Of a stretch of DNA of 64,000 nucleotides, positions 48,401 through 60,650 are shown one piece after another (the first letter of the stretch is position 1; the number at the start of each line of letters is the position of its first letter). The notes under the pieces were generated by a model. It was given only the letters and a program-made list of their open reading frames with translations, searched no databases and had not been told where the DNA came from. Origin of the DNA: Agelas oroides (lineage: Eukaryota; Porifera; Demospongiae; Agelasida; Agelasidae); contig OX422192.1 in the NCBI GenBank assembly GCA_949130485.1, positions 5,888,085 to 5,952,084 of the forward strand, given 5' to 3'. The position numbers and the translations under genes were made by a program.

Positions 48401-51400
48401 TGTACCTGTAAGAAGATTAGCAACTTACCAGCATATTGCTCAACAGGACTGGTATCAGTACCAGGAAGATAACCCAGAGAATGAAGGAGACTGGCGGAAA
48501 GGCAATTTCGTCCTCACCCTCCTGTTGGTGGAACATCTCACCATAGTCCAGTTCTCCAGTTGTCATGGTCATCACCTTCACAATAGCACGCCCAGGATTG
48601 GAGAATGCACTGCGCTGGGGAATGAATGTAAACAGAAATTGGCACAATTTTGTTCAAAGTTACACATACAGGTATTATAAGACAGGGCAGCATCAAAATA
48701 GTATGCACCATGCAATGTGAGCACATACAAATATTCAACTATCACCAATGGCTAGGGTGATGACATATTTACACTACTTCATAAGCTTATATGATGAGGG
48801 AGAACAATTGTTGGGCTTACTACACTACTGAACTTTTCAGTTTTTGTACCAAGTTAACTGTGACTACTACAAGGCTAAACTATAGATGAATTAAAATGGT
48901 GAATCTTTCCAGGGGTTGTTGTACTTTGACGCACTGGCGATTATAAGGCGATTAAGGTGAGGTCGACACACCTTAAGCATGGGGATAGGGGCTGAGTGTA
49001 GAACGCGAGGCGGAGAGATGCTCATGACACTAGGGTAGGCTGGCGAGCTCCAGCGGTGAGGGGCGAGGAAGCGGAGAGCTTCCCCAAAGTAGCTGGCGGG
49101 CCCATCAGTTGATAGACATTTTTAACTGTAGACAGCCGAGTGGCTTAAGTAATTAGACTTAAGAATGAGTCTTCTTCTGTACGTGAGACATGATCGGAGG
49201 CTGAATTTGCACCACAGAGTACCGTCACTGTTGGAACATTTGCAGTGAATAAATTTCAAGTACCGTATTTCTTCGATTAGACGCCGTCCTCGAATAGTAG
49301 CCGCACAATCGGGAGCTCCGAGCGAAATAAACGCCGCCCTCGAATAGTAGCCGCGGCTAGTACACGCGGCACACGAACGCGTGTACTAATAATTCCCGCC
49401 GACGCTCACTGAGCTATCTCTAAGGGTGTACGTGTTCTAAGACTCGTTTCCACGGCTGACAGCAGGACTGAGAGGCTACGCGTACTACTATACGAGCGTC
49501 TATCAGGCCTAGCTGAATCGCCCACATGTACCTTATTCAGCCGTCGTTGCTATCCGCCGGCTTCCCAACGAAATAAACGCCGCCCTCGAATAGTATCCGC
49601 CCTCGATTAGTAGCCGCACTAAAACGAACAGCGAAAAAAATAGTAGCCGCGGCGTCTGATCGAAGAAATGCGGTATTTCGCGAGTTGGTCTGCACTCGCG
49701 AAAGTAAAATTACGTCTGCTACGCGCGTTAGGATGCGGCCGCGACACTGCGCTATCGCAAATTGCGAAATTTTTTCGCAAACGTATACGGTATTCTAATA
49801 CACATACTTGCTCAGACGGGGACGCTTTGATATTAAACTCATCAGCTTCGCTAAAACAAACAAAATCAAAAGAACATGATGTAAGCTGGAAACAGACTCC
49901 CCCACTTATAATTGCCAGTGCATTGAGGCTTGTGTGCTTGCATTCGATGCCTATGTGGTAGTTACAAATTCACAACTCAATTTTTCCTATTTGCTCCATG
50001 GATCGACTGTCAAGTACTCGAGTAAAATTATGCACTAGAGCTATATCTCCAATCATCATACAATACAAGCCAGTCTGGAAGACAGGAGATGCATACTGCA
50101 CTATTTTTATCAATGCATTTACAGTGCAACCACACAAGCATATAAATTGCAGTTTTGGGCTTGTGTTGCAGTTTAACTACAGTGCAGAATAGGTTACACT
50201 TACTGCCTGCATGATCATAGCTGAACACAGATAGTGTGACCTATTGCTTATGTATGCAAGCATCAAGGCACCATATAATGTAACAAAGAGATTACTTCTG
50301 CATTGTCATTATAACTGATACCTATATTTCTGGTGTTCAGCTGTTATAACAGCTGTTAGTTGTAGCGTTCCATAACAGTTACGGACAGTTTCCAACTGCC
50401 AATGAAATTAATGGATGTTGATTACCAATTGCAGCTACAATCGATATTCATGTGGGATAAATTAACTAGAAGAGTTATATTATAGCTTTGAACACAGTGA
50501 TAAACAGACACTGCACTCTGATTGCTCAGGTGTGCATAATTAACTTACCATCTCATCTGGTTCAAAGAACAGCATGTAGAATGCCAGAGCAAATGCAATC
50601 ACCAGCAACAGAGCAAGAAATGCAACCTTCAAAAAAGATTGGACAATATTTATGAACATCAGAATGTAGACCCCTGTCACATGCCATTTTTGAAGAAATG
50701 AGATCAGTCCCATCCAGCTCAGAAATACAGCAACAACTCCGAATTGCCACTGCCATTTGTAAACACAGAGGCAGGGAGTTGCAAACACAGATGTGAATAT
50801 TATGGAGCACAGGTACAGGGGGATCTCAAACCAGTTGACCCAGTCCTGCAGGTATTCCAGTGGATGCCTGTACAGTTGGGTCAGCTCTATTGCAAGTCGC
50901 AAGAGTGCAGTTGCAATGGTGAAGGCAGCACCAACAAAGAGGAATCGGTACTCATCAATGGTCAGATCTAAATGATATGAGAATAAATGTTACCCCAAGC
51001 CTGAGATTTATAAAACTGTAACAGTCCCACCTCCACAGTCCTCTGGTGTTGTTCCATTGAATGTTCCATTTAAAACTTCAGTACCTGCAAAATATGGACA
51101 AACCGCTTTGAGAGATCTAGCTAGGCTGAAAACTTACATATGTCGAGACATGTAGTCCACCTATCAGTCCTAGTAGCCATAACCAAGGCTGGTGGTGAAA
51201 ATTCAGAGGCCTGATGTTATTTACTGTAAACGACAGGTGCTCATGAATAATGATGCTTTTGCTGAGAGAGTGAGAAATAAATAAATGCCTAGAGGCCTCA
51301 GCCGAAATCGCCAATTCAGCCTGTTTCTAGCTTTGGATGGCGCCAGAACGTGTACCGATTCCTTTACCAGTGAAAAAAGTAATGTAAGTTAGTAAATGAA

Positions 51401-52946
51401 ACCCTGGCTGAACTTTGCAAACTTTAAAACCCAGTCATGACATGTAGTCTTCTTAGCAGTCCTAGTAGCCATAACCAAGGCTGGTGGTGAAAATTCAGAG
51501 GCTTGATGTCATTTACTGTAAACAACAGTAGGTGCTCATGAATAATTCCCTAGAGGCCTCAGCCGAATTCGCCAATTCGGCTGACGCCTCTTGGGAATGC
51601 TGCTTATGTAGCTTGTCTTCTGCTCCTCTGCCAGGGGTCCTAGTGGTTTAATGGTAAGAGTATTCAGAAGGTCTTGGGTTCGAATCCCAGCTGAATCCCG
51701 GATTATTTTCCGTGGATTTATTTCTCAGCAAAAAACAACAGCAAAAGTATGATTATTCATGAGCACCTCTGTTGTTTACAGTAAATGACATCAAGCCTCT
51801 GAATTTTCACTACCAGCCTTGGTTATGGCTACTAGGACTGCTAAGAAGACTACATGTCACGAATGGGCCTTTAAAGGTTGCAAAGTTCAGCCAGGGTTTC
51901 AGTTCAGTCCAGCTCTGAAAGAGTGAGAATCAGTTGGAATTCGGCTGAGGCCTCCAGGCAATGCTGCTTATGTAGCTTGTCAGTATGAGGTGGGGTAATA
52001 TGTATATTTATTACATACCTCGTATACTCACCCATAGTATTCCCCGTAGACCTACATGACTAATATTTCCCCATATTCGATAGTCCGTATCTCATAGCCC
52101 GCGGGGCATATGCTGCGTAGCAACCACGCTCTAATTGAAATGCACAGATAGCCGCTGCTGAAACAAAGAATAAACTTTCATTACGGATGAAGACGGCTAA
52201 CTTACGGTACTTTTTTCCACTGGTAAAGTGATCGGTACGCATGCTGGCGCCATCCAAAGTTAGAAACAGGCCGACAGCCTGAAGCTCATTAAATATGCAC
52301 GCAGCAACAACCTTTGAACCACACATGCGCAGTAGCTGTCTATTTTCTAGATGCTACTAAAATCAGAGTGGTATATAATAAATCTATTAATCGGTATATT
52401 GCCTTCTCACCCATCAAATAATATATATATATATATACATAGACAATTTTCCATTTTCGCCACAAGTGTGGGGTGAGCGCAGCGAGCCCCAATAAGAACT
52501 TTGCAGACCCTCTTTGACAAGTAGAGTCAGAAAATTCATATTACTAATTCAGAGCCAACCATACACTGTATCCTTGTTGAACCCGCACTACTTTACACAC
52601 GCACACACAAAGGTATGTGTAGGATGTGCTTACATGGTCTTTCCAAAGGACTGTGGACTACAAGTCCAAAAGTTGTCAGAAATGCCAGAAAGATGAGATA
52701 GATGAAGAGATTCCCCCAAAACATATATCGTCCAAACTTCTTCCACTTGTAGGCCAGGAGACTGATTACCAGTGGGTGCTTCATGAGGTTTGAGCAGCCA
52801 TGCTTCTTCTGAAAAGTTCATATTACCAGCATAAGGCTCACAGTCAACAAACAGTGCAAAAGGCAAGAAACACAGGGCTACTCACAATCAGAAAGAGTGG
52901 GTGACTTTGCTTTGTGAATTTCTTTGGTTGCCAGGACTTAGTACTG

Positions 52947-52982
<36 letters not shown>

Positions 52983-53240
52983 AGAGCATCACAATAACTA
53001 TATAAGCTAGTGAACTCAAGAAAATCTGTGCTCTTGGTATATACCTGGAATCAATGTTAGTTTCACCCTCTTCACCTGAGGACTGTTTGTCTGAAGATTT
53101 ATCGTCCTGGAAGTCCTCAAGGAATTCATAGTTGAACATACCCTTGAGCTTGTGACTGTCAGCATGTACCTCTTCTTCCCATGTTGCACCTTCAGCTTTA
53201 TTGGTTGTAACACATCTACTGAAGGCCCTTTCAGCCACAT
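36441..53240 (-). CDS. TRPA-like cation channel, right copy (exons 4-16 only)
   Basis: Mirror copy of the left gene, transcribed towards the window centre. Exons in gene order: 53240-53045, 52943-52886, 52808-52634, 51084-51031, 50967-50549, 48614-48429, 47926-47858, 46526-46218, 38876-38721, 38459-38373, 38071-38030, 37355-37224, 36563-36441. Every exon length equals the left copy except the last, shorter by 21 bp (one heptad). No frameshift or stop was seen, so it looks intact from the pre-S1 linker to the C-terminus. Substitutions include N to S early in the pore exon and, in the S2-S5 exon, I to M, K to Q and I to V. The ankyrin exons would lie past 64000. If the window is two joined haplotypes, this is the other allele rather than a paralogue. 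Confidence 0.87.
39384..39562. mobile_element. MITE-E, right copy
   Basis: Mirror of 29523-29702 with the same inverted ends and only small changes. Confidence 0.83.
39675..39830 (-). repeat. 60 bp tandem repeat, three units (right arm)
   Basis: Three units with ccaatcaccgtgatctttgg and tctgggaataagactgcatg, one more than the left arm. Confidence 0.85.
40548..41045. mobile_element. piggyBac-type MITE, right copy
   Basis: 498 bp between TTAA at 40544-40547 and 41046-41049, the mirror of 28097-28594 with the same length. Confidence 0.87.
42433..42690. mobile_element. MITE-D, right copy
   Basis: Mirror of 26458-26717. Confidence 0.8.
42751..43144. mobile_element. MITE-C, right copy
   Basis: 394 bp, the longer form. 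The centre holds about 35 bp (ttggcttcgcgaacgttcga and flanks) missing from the left copy. Confidence 0.83.
44340..44874 (+). pseudogene. Penelope-2 GIY-YIG fragment, right copy
   Basis: Mirror of 24026-24540 with the same internal frameshift after GRTLEY. The GIY-YIG core (VVYQVPCASC, IIGQTGRTLEY) and the tail (ALEAWHIRSKQHDP) are readable. It ends at MITE-B, whose TA is at 44875-44876. Confidence 0.82.
44877..45329. mobile_element. MITE-B, mariner-type, right copy
   Basis: 453 bp between TA dinucleotides, the mirror of 23571-24023. Confidence 0.87.
47309..47689. mobile_element. Fold-back insertion H, right arm only
   Basis: 381 bp absent from the left arm, where tacgtaaaaccatttag is uninterrupted. 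It is flanked by a TAAA duplication (47305-47308, and the copy at 47686-47689). Inside is a long hairpin: ttattacacgagttagcgtg mirrored by cacgctaacgagtgtaataa, with the core attttcacgagccgaaggcg. A second part has three copies of cccgtgcaataactac. The core matches fold-back G at 16686, so both belong to one family. Confidence 0.88.
48960..49170 (-). repeat. Penelope-associated head block, right copy
   Basis: Mirror of 20040-20290. Confidence 0.6.
49261..49675. mobile_element. MITE-A copy 3 (right arm)
   Basis: Mirror of 19572-19985, with intact inverted ends taccgtatttcttcgattag. Confidence 0.85.
51110..51985. repeat. Cluster of inverted gaggcctcagccgaatt repeats, right arm
   Basis: Mirror of 17260-18120 with the same alternating modules. 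Confidence 0.7.
51640..51702 (+). repeat. tRNA-derived SINE-like piece, right copy (deleted anticodon stem)
   Basis: A box tagtggtttaatgg and B box gggttcgaatccc are present. About 11-13 bases that form the anticodon stem and loop in the left copy are missing (taagagtattcagaag). The loss lies between short agt repeats. Confidence 0.72.
52390..52422. repeat. Remnant of fold-back G in right arm
   Basis: One outer arm (gccttctcacccatcaaata) remains. The hairpin and second arm seen at 16686-16848 are absent, with accgattaa-like bases at the joint. Confidence 0.7.
52949..52981 (+). repeat. G33 homopolymer (C33 at splice acceptor of right gene)
   Basis: Thirty-three G residues; on the gene strand, the C-run before the acceptor of exon 52943-52886. 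The left arm has 15. Confidence 0.85.
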
Positions 53241-54993
53241 CTAATGGGATAAGAAATGTTGCACTGATCACAACAGCTTAAGGTACTTCATGGACCTGTA
53301 ATGTAGGATATATCCTCTATGCAACAAAAATGATACCACAATCAAAGTAACTCATAAATAAAAAGCAATTCATTCTATATTGACATATTAGTATCTGGCT
53401 AAATCTTGTGGCAGTGAGCCATGCAGCCTTAGCTGTTAGTCTTTATCTCGTGTCAAGAATCTACTTGTGTGGTGTGCACATGCTGATTGTAGGCAAAGGG
53501 TCGATGTGGATTTGCAAAAAAAAGTTTTACATGATGAAAATTTGGATGAGGCAATTGATTTTTTTAATATTTTTTGAATGTACATGACATAATTTGACAG
53601 TTTTTAATCTATAGTTAGTGGTGTCAAGTATGTGAAATATGAATAGTACATGCCTGTAAACCTCCAAACTTTTCAACAAAATAGCCACAGTATATCAGCA
53701 CACAAATATTACTTCGCCTCATTCTGCACTTAATAAGAATAGCTACACACAACCATAGATAGTTCCCCATATTTTGCACTTTCTGGAATAAATTTTACGT
53801 TCAAATTACTGAAAACCAAAAACATTCCCTTTAATTGAGACACCAGCGACAATTTAGTCAGAAGTAAATCCAAGCAAAAATGAGTCTGACCTGTAACCTT
53901 AGCAGCAAGGATCTGATTGCAGTGTAATGTCTTCATAACCACAACTACAGCATACCCTTCAACTTTCAAAAATAAAATTCTGAGCTGTGAGCTGTCAGTA
54001 CTCTTCTTGTGAAAAAGTTTCTTTACCCTATAAAATAATATTAAGGCTGCCCTATCAACTATGTCATAGACATTGAAATAGTTACTAGCTAACTGTAGCC
54101 TTGTTCCTAGGCATTCACCTCAGCTCTGTTACCTGCAATAATTAGGAATGGGTGTTAGGAGTACTGCAACATGTGTGGAAGACTAGGGAATGAAGAGAGA
54201 CTGTATACTCTTAGTTCAGGACCATAGGCTTGGGGCGAGGAAACAGACAACTCCCCCCCCCCGCTAAGTCAGATTGAGTTCCACACAGTCTGGCAAATGG
54301 TGTTCCAGGCTCATCCACACGTGCCTAAAGCTTTTCACCGATCTCTTCTCATTTTAAATAGTGTAGTGTGAGCTTATCAGCGTACTGTTTGTGCATATGC
54401 TTGCATGAACAATTGCATGCTTGTTGAGGACTAACCCACTGAGCGTAAATGCTTCACACACCAGTCGTTTCGCCATCGTTCCGGAATGCTCACCTGATTT
54501 TTATTTTTAAAGTTACGTCATTACAGTCACCTCGTGGTCGTGAATAGTAACGAAGAACTCTCGCTGAGAAAGAGCGCTTTTTCTCATCGCTCACACTACC
54601 CTGGGAAGCGGCAACAGTGCGTGATGTTTGACTATGAAGTAGGGGTTCTTGTTGCAGTGAGAATGTTTAATCCAAACTGTCATGCCGCGTGATTCAACGC
54701 CGAGTTTGTCGTCGTTCCATAATTGGACAGGGTGATTTAGGGAAGCTGGTGGGATCTATTTTTTCTTGCGTTTACTGGAACAAGCTAGAACTGAGGTATG
54801 TTGTTACCAACCAACTGCTGAAGGTGTTACACTGAAAACTGTGTGTTTACTGTACTGTAAAAAAGGTTTCCGGACTACCTATATTCAGCACATGTACAAA
54901 TACAATGCTTTGCAGGCTATTAGTAATATGAAGGAATAAACTAGAATCACACCACGTAATCACTGTCACTAGTAGGTGAATGTAGGGCATTGT
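53241..54993. other. Right-arm intron stretch
   Basis: Mirror of 14137-15886. It includes a Penelope-associated tail block at 54240-54465. No exon was recognised. Confidence 0.5.
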
Positions 54994-55646
54994 ATGGTGT
55001 TCAGTTTGTGTAAAAACTCCGGTTTTTAGTAATGTTTATCAAACCCGTGACCTTACTGATCGAAACATCAATCCATCTTTAGTAAACATTGATTGATCTC
55101 AACTAGAAAAGGCAATCCATCAATTTTTACAAAACATCAATCGATGTTCAGCAAAATATGTATAGCAAATATGTTTAGCCAAGATCGATCAATGTTTGCT
55201 AAACATCGATCGAAGTTTAGTAAACATCGGTTGCTGTTTCGTAAAAGGTCGTGTAAGGTACCGAGTGAAAGCCGCATACGTCATCATTAATGCATTGCCG
55301 TGCCACGCCCTCTGCATACTTCTAACTTTTGTCTGTCAGTATGAGAAAAGGCTGCAATTTGGAAGGGGCGCCATCCCTCAGGTGATCTTTAACAACAAAG
55401 AACTTCAACCCATAGCTGTACGTGCTTCCAAATTGCAGGCTTTTCTCATGCTGTCTTACAAAAGCCCTAGTACATGGCATGGCATGCATTCATGATGACG
55501 TATGCGGCTTTCACCCGGTACCTTATGCGACCCTTTACGAAACAGCAGTCGATGTTTAGTAAAGATCGATGGATTGCCTTTTCTAGTAGAGATCAATCGA
55601 GGTTTAGTAAAGGTCGCAGGTTTGATAAACACAAACGGCACCCCAT
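54994..55646. mobile_element. Fold-back element F, right copy
   Basis: Mirror of 13484-14136, nearly the same length, with inverted gtttgataaacac and gccgcatacgtcatcat motifs. Confidence 0.75.
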
Positions 55647-57002
55647 AACATTATGGGGGCAAGCCTGAGTGAGTGCATACACTTGCCTACTCACAGGCTC
55701 AATCAATGGTTGAAATTCAAAGAGTAGTCGCTTATATAGCTCACCTGCAGAAGCATTTGCAACCAGGATAAATTATCTTGATTAGCAAAAAATCTCCCTT
55801 AATTATTTACTGTTGATCCCTTGATTTACATAGGGCAAGATGGTAGCCAAGCCTCCTTGGTTGGACTTCAAAGTCAAGTTGACTTCTTTCTGAGGATCCA
55901 GTTTCCATGGTAATACATTATATTGGAGGTCAAGCGCTAAGTGTGGAGATCGGTCACGGATATGTTGATCGTGTTGACGAGAGTGACATGAACGCGTTGT
56001 ACAGTGACTCTATGGAAGGGCTGGACTAGAACAGTAAGCCTAGGGCTGAATTTCTTAGAACGTTATGCAATCACTGCGATTTTGCAACATTCCATTGGAG
56101 GTCAAGGAATGCTGTGCAATTACAGTGATTGTGTAAAGATTAGTGAGCAGTTCAACAAAAAGTGTCTCTGACTTACCGTTCACTGTCTGGGCCTTCTAAA
56201 GAATCGCTGCACAATGCATTCATGCCATAACAAATACTTGCATTGTTTTCACTGCAGAGGGACCGCACACAACTATCAGGATCATGTGAAGAGCTTTCTA
56301 ATTCTTCCAAGACCAAGATTGGGGATGCCCTTCCAAGCAAACCATTCAACTCATATCTGTCTCCACTTTGGTGTAGGTGATCCAGAAAAGGGCAGTTGTT
56401 ATTTTTATATCTTCTTACCTCCTAATTTCAGACAAGAGATATGTGTTTGTGTACAAAAATAGCTCTTTTACCCCTGTCACTTCAGTTATGTTCAGCCTGT
56501 TTCATAATGCTCTCTTATCATGCAATGTTTTCATGTTGCTCATATAATTTTCTTTGTGTACAGTTATTAATTTCCAGCAGCTGCATGCATGTTTGACCGC
56601 GCGCGCATGGTAATCAGCACACCGGAACAAATCCGAGTGTCTTTTAGCATTAACTACTACCCTTTTTCTTCCGGTTGTGTATGGCATGAAAGAATAGCAC
56701 CTTGTAAAAATAGTTTCCGGACAACTTTTGCGTACGGCCTCGAATTGATTGATATAGGTATGTTCTTGGCCTTGTCAACAGTGTATCCAGGCAGATTTCA
56801 GGTTCCTGTTTCGATTGCTTGAAAGAAAAGTGGTGGGTTTTCACGCGTATACAGTAGATCGTTGTTCTGTCGCTACCTTGCATGGTAAAAGCAGTGCCGA
56901 GTTGCGGTCGAAAATCTGAGCGCGGCGCAATTCTTCAATCCCTCACCCACGTGTTAAAATAAATTTGTATGGGCTCTAGTTACTTCCGGTTCCGTTGGCG
57001 AA
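55647..57002. other. Right-arm intron stretch next to Penelope-1
   Basis: Mirror of 12132-13483. The small hairpin around 56060-56140 recurs. No gene recognised. Confidence 0.45.
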
Positions 57003-57796
57003 ATGACTGACACACTTCACGCACACTCTAAGGGCTTGGTGAAGGGTGAGGCCATTCGGTTCCTTAGGTCCAACTCAAGCCAGGATAACTACGAAAGAAC
57101 AATCTCAACTTTTAGGCATCACCTACTCTGTACGGGGTACCCTAAAAGTTTTGTTGACCCACTCCTCTCCACAGTTCCATACTCCCTTAGAAACAACTAC
57201 ATCCAACCTCCTCATAACTCTAACCTCAACCTCTCCTCTAGCCTTAATATCATACCTAACCCCATCACCCCCAGATTCATCACTCCTTACTCCCCCTCAC
57301 TTACTCACCTCTATCAAATTCTAACTCATCATTGGGACCTTATCTCTAAGGACACAAACCTCACACAACTCTTCTCTACTCCACAGCTTTGCTTCAGACG
57401 AGAAAAGGCAGTTTCCAACCACCTAGTCTCTGCTAAGACACTTGGAAGACCCCCGCCCCCTACAACCGACGTTCCACTGCAGATAAGTACAACCGCTAAA
57501 AGAGTAAAGCCATATAATCACCCACTTTGTCTAACCAGCCCTAAACTACTTTCCTACAATGTCATCCATTCTAGCGTTCCCTTCTACCTCACTGATACTT
57601 TCACCTGTAAAAGTACCAGTCTTATCTACTGCATCATCAGTTCTAAATGTTCCAAAATGTATGCAGGACAAACTTCTAAATCTCTACTTAATCGTTTTGG
57701 CCACCATAGATCTGCAGCAAAGGAGAAGAGGAAGAGCACCTGGCCCATCTACCGCCACTTCAGCTCCAGAGGACACAGCTTCGAGATGCATGCAAG
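57003..57796 (+). pseudogene. Penelope-1 fragment: RT thumb and GIY-YIG endonuclease, right copy
   Basis: Open for about 265 codons up to the gypsy LTR at 57797. The N-terminal part is the end of RT (HSKGLVKGEAIRFLR), then a Pro/Ser/Asn-rich linker, then the GIY-YIG domain (SLIYCIISSKCSKMYAGQTS, SLLNRFGHHRSA and SSRGHSFEMHA). Upstream RT catalytic motifs are absent (5' truncated). Unlike the left copy there is no frameshift near its start, so this is the better copy. Its last segment, present on the left at 5428-5549, has been deleted here. Confidence 0.83.
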
Positions 57797-57963
57797 TGTA
57801 ACGCTGCTGTGGGCTAGCGTGGTTAACTGACTCTTATTCTTAGTCAAAACATTATCGGCAAAACAGCAGGCACACAACTCAACATGATTTTTCTGGTGGA
57901 CTGACTACTGAGTATAAAACTCACGTACTTAAACTAACTTCCGGATTACATCACAGAATTACA
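57797..57963 (-). repeat. Gypsy 3' LTR, right copy
   Basis: 167 bp, the mirror of 11163-11329, starting tgtaacgctgctgtgggcta on the plus strand and ending cacagaattaca. Confidence 0.92.
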
Positions 57964-58119
57964 ACACTCGCCTCCTAATCAGAAGGACGGTCTCGTACTT
58001 CGTACGTTACAAACAAAGAAAGAAAAACATGAACCATAATAAAAAAAATACAAAACTTGACATTAGCTAGCTTACACATACAAACCAGGATAATAACAAC
58101 TAAGTCAGTTACTCACTGT

Positions 58120-59311
58120 TCAAGTCTTACGAGTTTTCCTAGTCTGGCGTTTTCGTCCCAGCCAAGACTCATCAGGTAACTCCACTGGACACAGAGTCAC
58201 TCGATCCAAATTAACTCGGATAGATTTATCACTGGGACAGTCAACTGGTCGAACAGTGACACCATTTGGATGTACTTCCAACACCCGATAAGGTCCAAAG
58301 TATGGCCTGGAAAGCTTTCGATTCTTGCCAGTTTGTTCATAGGGCATACACACCATTACCCTATCACCGGCTCGGAAATCTCTCTGCTTAGCATGGCAAT
58401 CATACTGGTACTTCTGCTTCTTTTGAGATCTTTGAATCTCCTTCCTGGCCAATTCCCAGGCCTCAGATAGTCCAAACACCAACTCGGACTTGTAGTCATC
58501 AATGTCAACTTGATATGCGGTGCGAGTAGTGGATAACGTGGTCTCACAGGGAATTCTAGCATCACGCCCATATAACAGGGAAAACGGTGACTCACCAGTG
58601 GACTCGTGGTTTAGTTCGATATGCAAAGAGCAGATGATGGAGGTGTTCATCCCAGTTCACACCAAACTTTGCAGCATATTTGGCAAGCATGGCCCGCAAA
58701 GTTCTATTGAAATTCTCCACTAACCCATCAGCTTGGGGGTGATAAGCTGTGGTATTCAACTTCTGCATACCGGTCACCTCACATACCTCTTGCATTAGAG
58801 TTGACAGAAGATTGGGGCCACGATCAGATATCAGAGCTTCAGGCACCCCATGGCGACATATCACATGATCAATCAGGAGCCTCACAATGGTCTCACTTGT
58901 TAGGTTATCCGTGGGAAATGACTCAACCCACTTGGTGAGATAATCAACAAACGATATGACATAACGGTTGCCATTCACTGTTTGTGGAAGCTCCATGACG
59001 TCCACTCCAACATGATAGAACGGTCCTCCCACTGGAATAGGCATCAGCCGTGGCCTTACTCTCCTCCCTGTACCCCGATAGCTGGCACAAGTTAAACAGC
59101 TTTGACAGTACGCATGAATATCCTTATACATGCCGTCCCACCAGTACCTCTGCGCTAACATGGAGTACACTCCTTTGGGTGAAAAGTGTCCAGCAAACCT
59201 CCCACCATGTGCCTCTTTCATGAGTTCTCTTCTCATACACACGGGTACACACAAACGCAATCTGTTCTTCTTCAAGTCATCAATCCGATACAGCACTTTG
59301 TCCAGAACCAC
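58120..59311 (-). pseudogene. Gypsy integrase, right copy
   Basis: HHCC head, DDE residues (VGVDVMELP, LISDRGPNL, GLVENFNRT) and GPY module as in the left copy. A 2 bp deletion near 58607 (cacgag for cacatgag) splits it into two frames, 59311-58592 and 58650-58120. Confidence 0.87.
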
Positions 59312-59335
59312 ATACTGACATTTCTCAAGAGTTAA

Positions 59336-60025
59336 TCATCTAGCAATATTCTCCTCAGGTGGTAATAGTCCTTGTTCCAAGAAAGTCACTACCGGTCCTA
59401 GCTCTTTATCCTGACGCTGGAGTTTCACCAGTTCCTCATTCTCCTCTGTAATCCCTTCACTGTCACTTACATCAGGAACAACTGCTCCCACTTGCACAGA
59501 ATGAAACGCTTCGTCATCATCCTCCAACTCAGACTGACTGATGGGTGATTGAGACAGTGCGTCAGCATTTGCATTTTTGCGTCCGGGGCAGTACTTCACT
59601 TCAAGATCAAACTCCAACACCACTTCTCCCCAGTGAGCCAGTTTGCCAGAAGGGTGCTTAGTCTTCAAAAGAGATTTCACTGGAGAATGATCTGTGTAGA
59701 CGATACACTTGTGTCCATGCAGGTAAGCACGAAAGTGTCTTAAGCTCCACACCACAGCCAAAGTTTCCAGTTCTGTAATTCCATACCGTTACTCATGCAG
59801 TGACAAGGTACGGCTGGCATAGGCAATTGGATGATTCTTCCCATCAGCCTGCTCTTGTTCTAGGACTGCTCCCAGACCCCTGCCACTGGCATCCGTGTGC
59901 AACACAAACGGCTTCAAGAAATCAGGGTAAGCAAGCACTGGGGGTGATGTGAGGAGCTCCTTCAACCGACTAAAAGCCTCCTGACAGGATTCTGACCACA
60001 CAAATGGAACATTGGCTCTTGTCAC
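59336..60025 (-). pseudogene. Gypsy RNase H region, right copy
   Basis: Contains LHTDASGRGLGAVLEQE, AYASRTLS and YTDHSPVKSLL. Interrupted by a stop near 59790. The Asp and Glu catalytic residues are visible. Confidence 0.84.
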
Positions 60026-60075
60026 ATGTGCAGTGGTCCAGCTTCCTTGGCGAAATCAGGCACAAACCACCGATA

Positions 60076-60650
60076 CTAACTTGCCAAACCGAGAAACTCT
60101 CTCACAGCTCTGACGTTAGTAGGGGTAGGGAACTCCTTGACTGCTAAGATCTTGTCCGGGTTAGGAAGAATCCCCTCAGCAGAAATAACATAGCCTAAGT
60201 AAGGCACTTCAGGACAACCGAGAACACACTTCTGAGGATGCAACTTCAAACCCACTTCACATAGACGGGAAAACACCTGACGCAAATGTCCAATGTGCTC
60301 GTCAACATTCTCAGAGAAGATCATCAATGTAAACACTGCAAAACTTGCTCATGCCCATCAGTGCTCTCTGCATCAATCTTTGAAAAGTTGCTGGTGTGTT
60401 GCAGAGGCCGAAGGGCATAACCCGAAATTCATACAACCTATCAAATGTGACGAAGGCTGTCTTCTCCTGGGATTCTTCTTGACTCTGATTTGCCAGTAAC
60501 CTCGTTTGGCATCCAAAGTGGTAAAGATGCTCTTGCCTTTGAGCTGATCCAATAGGTTGTCAATTCTGGGGAGTGGGAAAGTATCCTTGCGGGTCACAGC
60601 ATTGAGTCGCCTATAATCTACACAAAAGCGTAGTGCCCCATCTTTCTTTC
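60076..60650 (-). pseudogene. Gypsy reverse transcriptase, right copy
   Basis: Same pattern of frame changes as the left copy: TTLDAKRGYWQI, then a frame change, VYIDD near 60320, and the thumb (LHPQKCVLGC) in 60336-60076. Confidence 0.83.
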
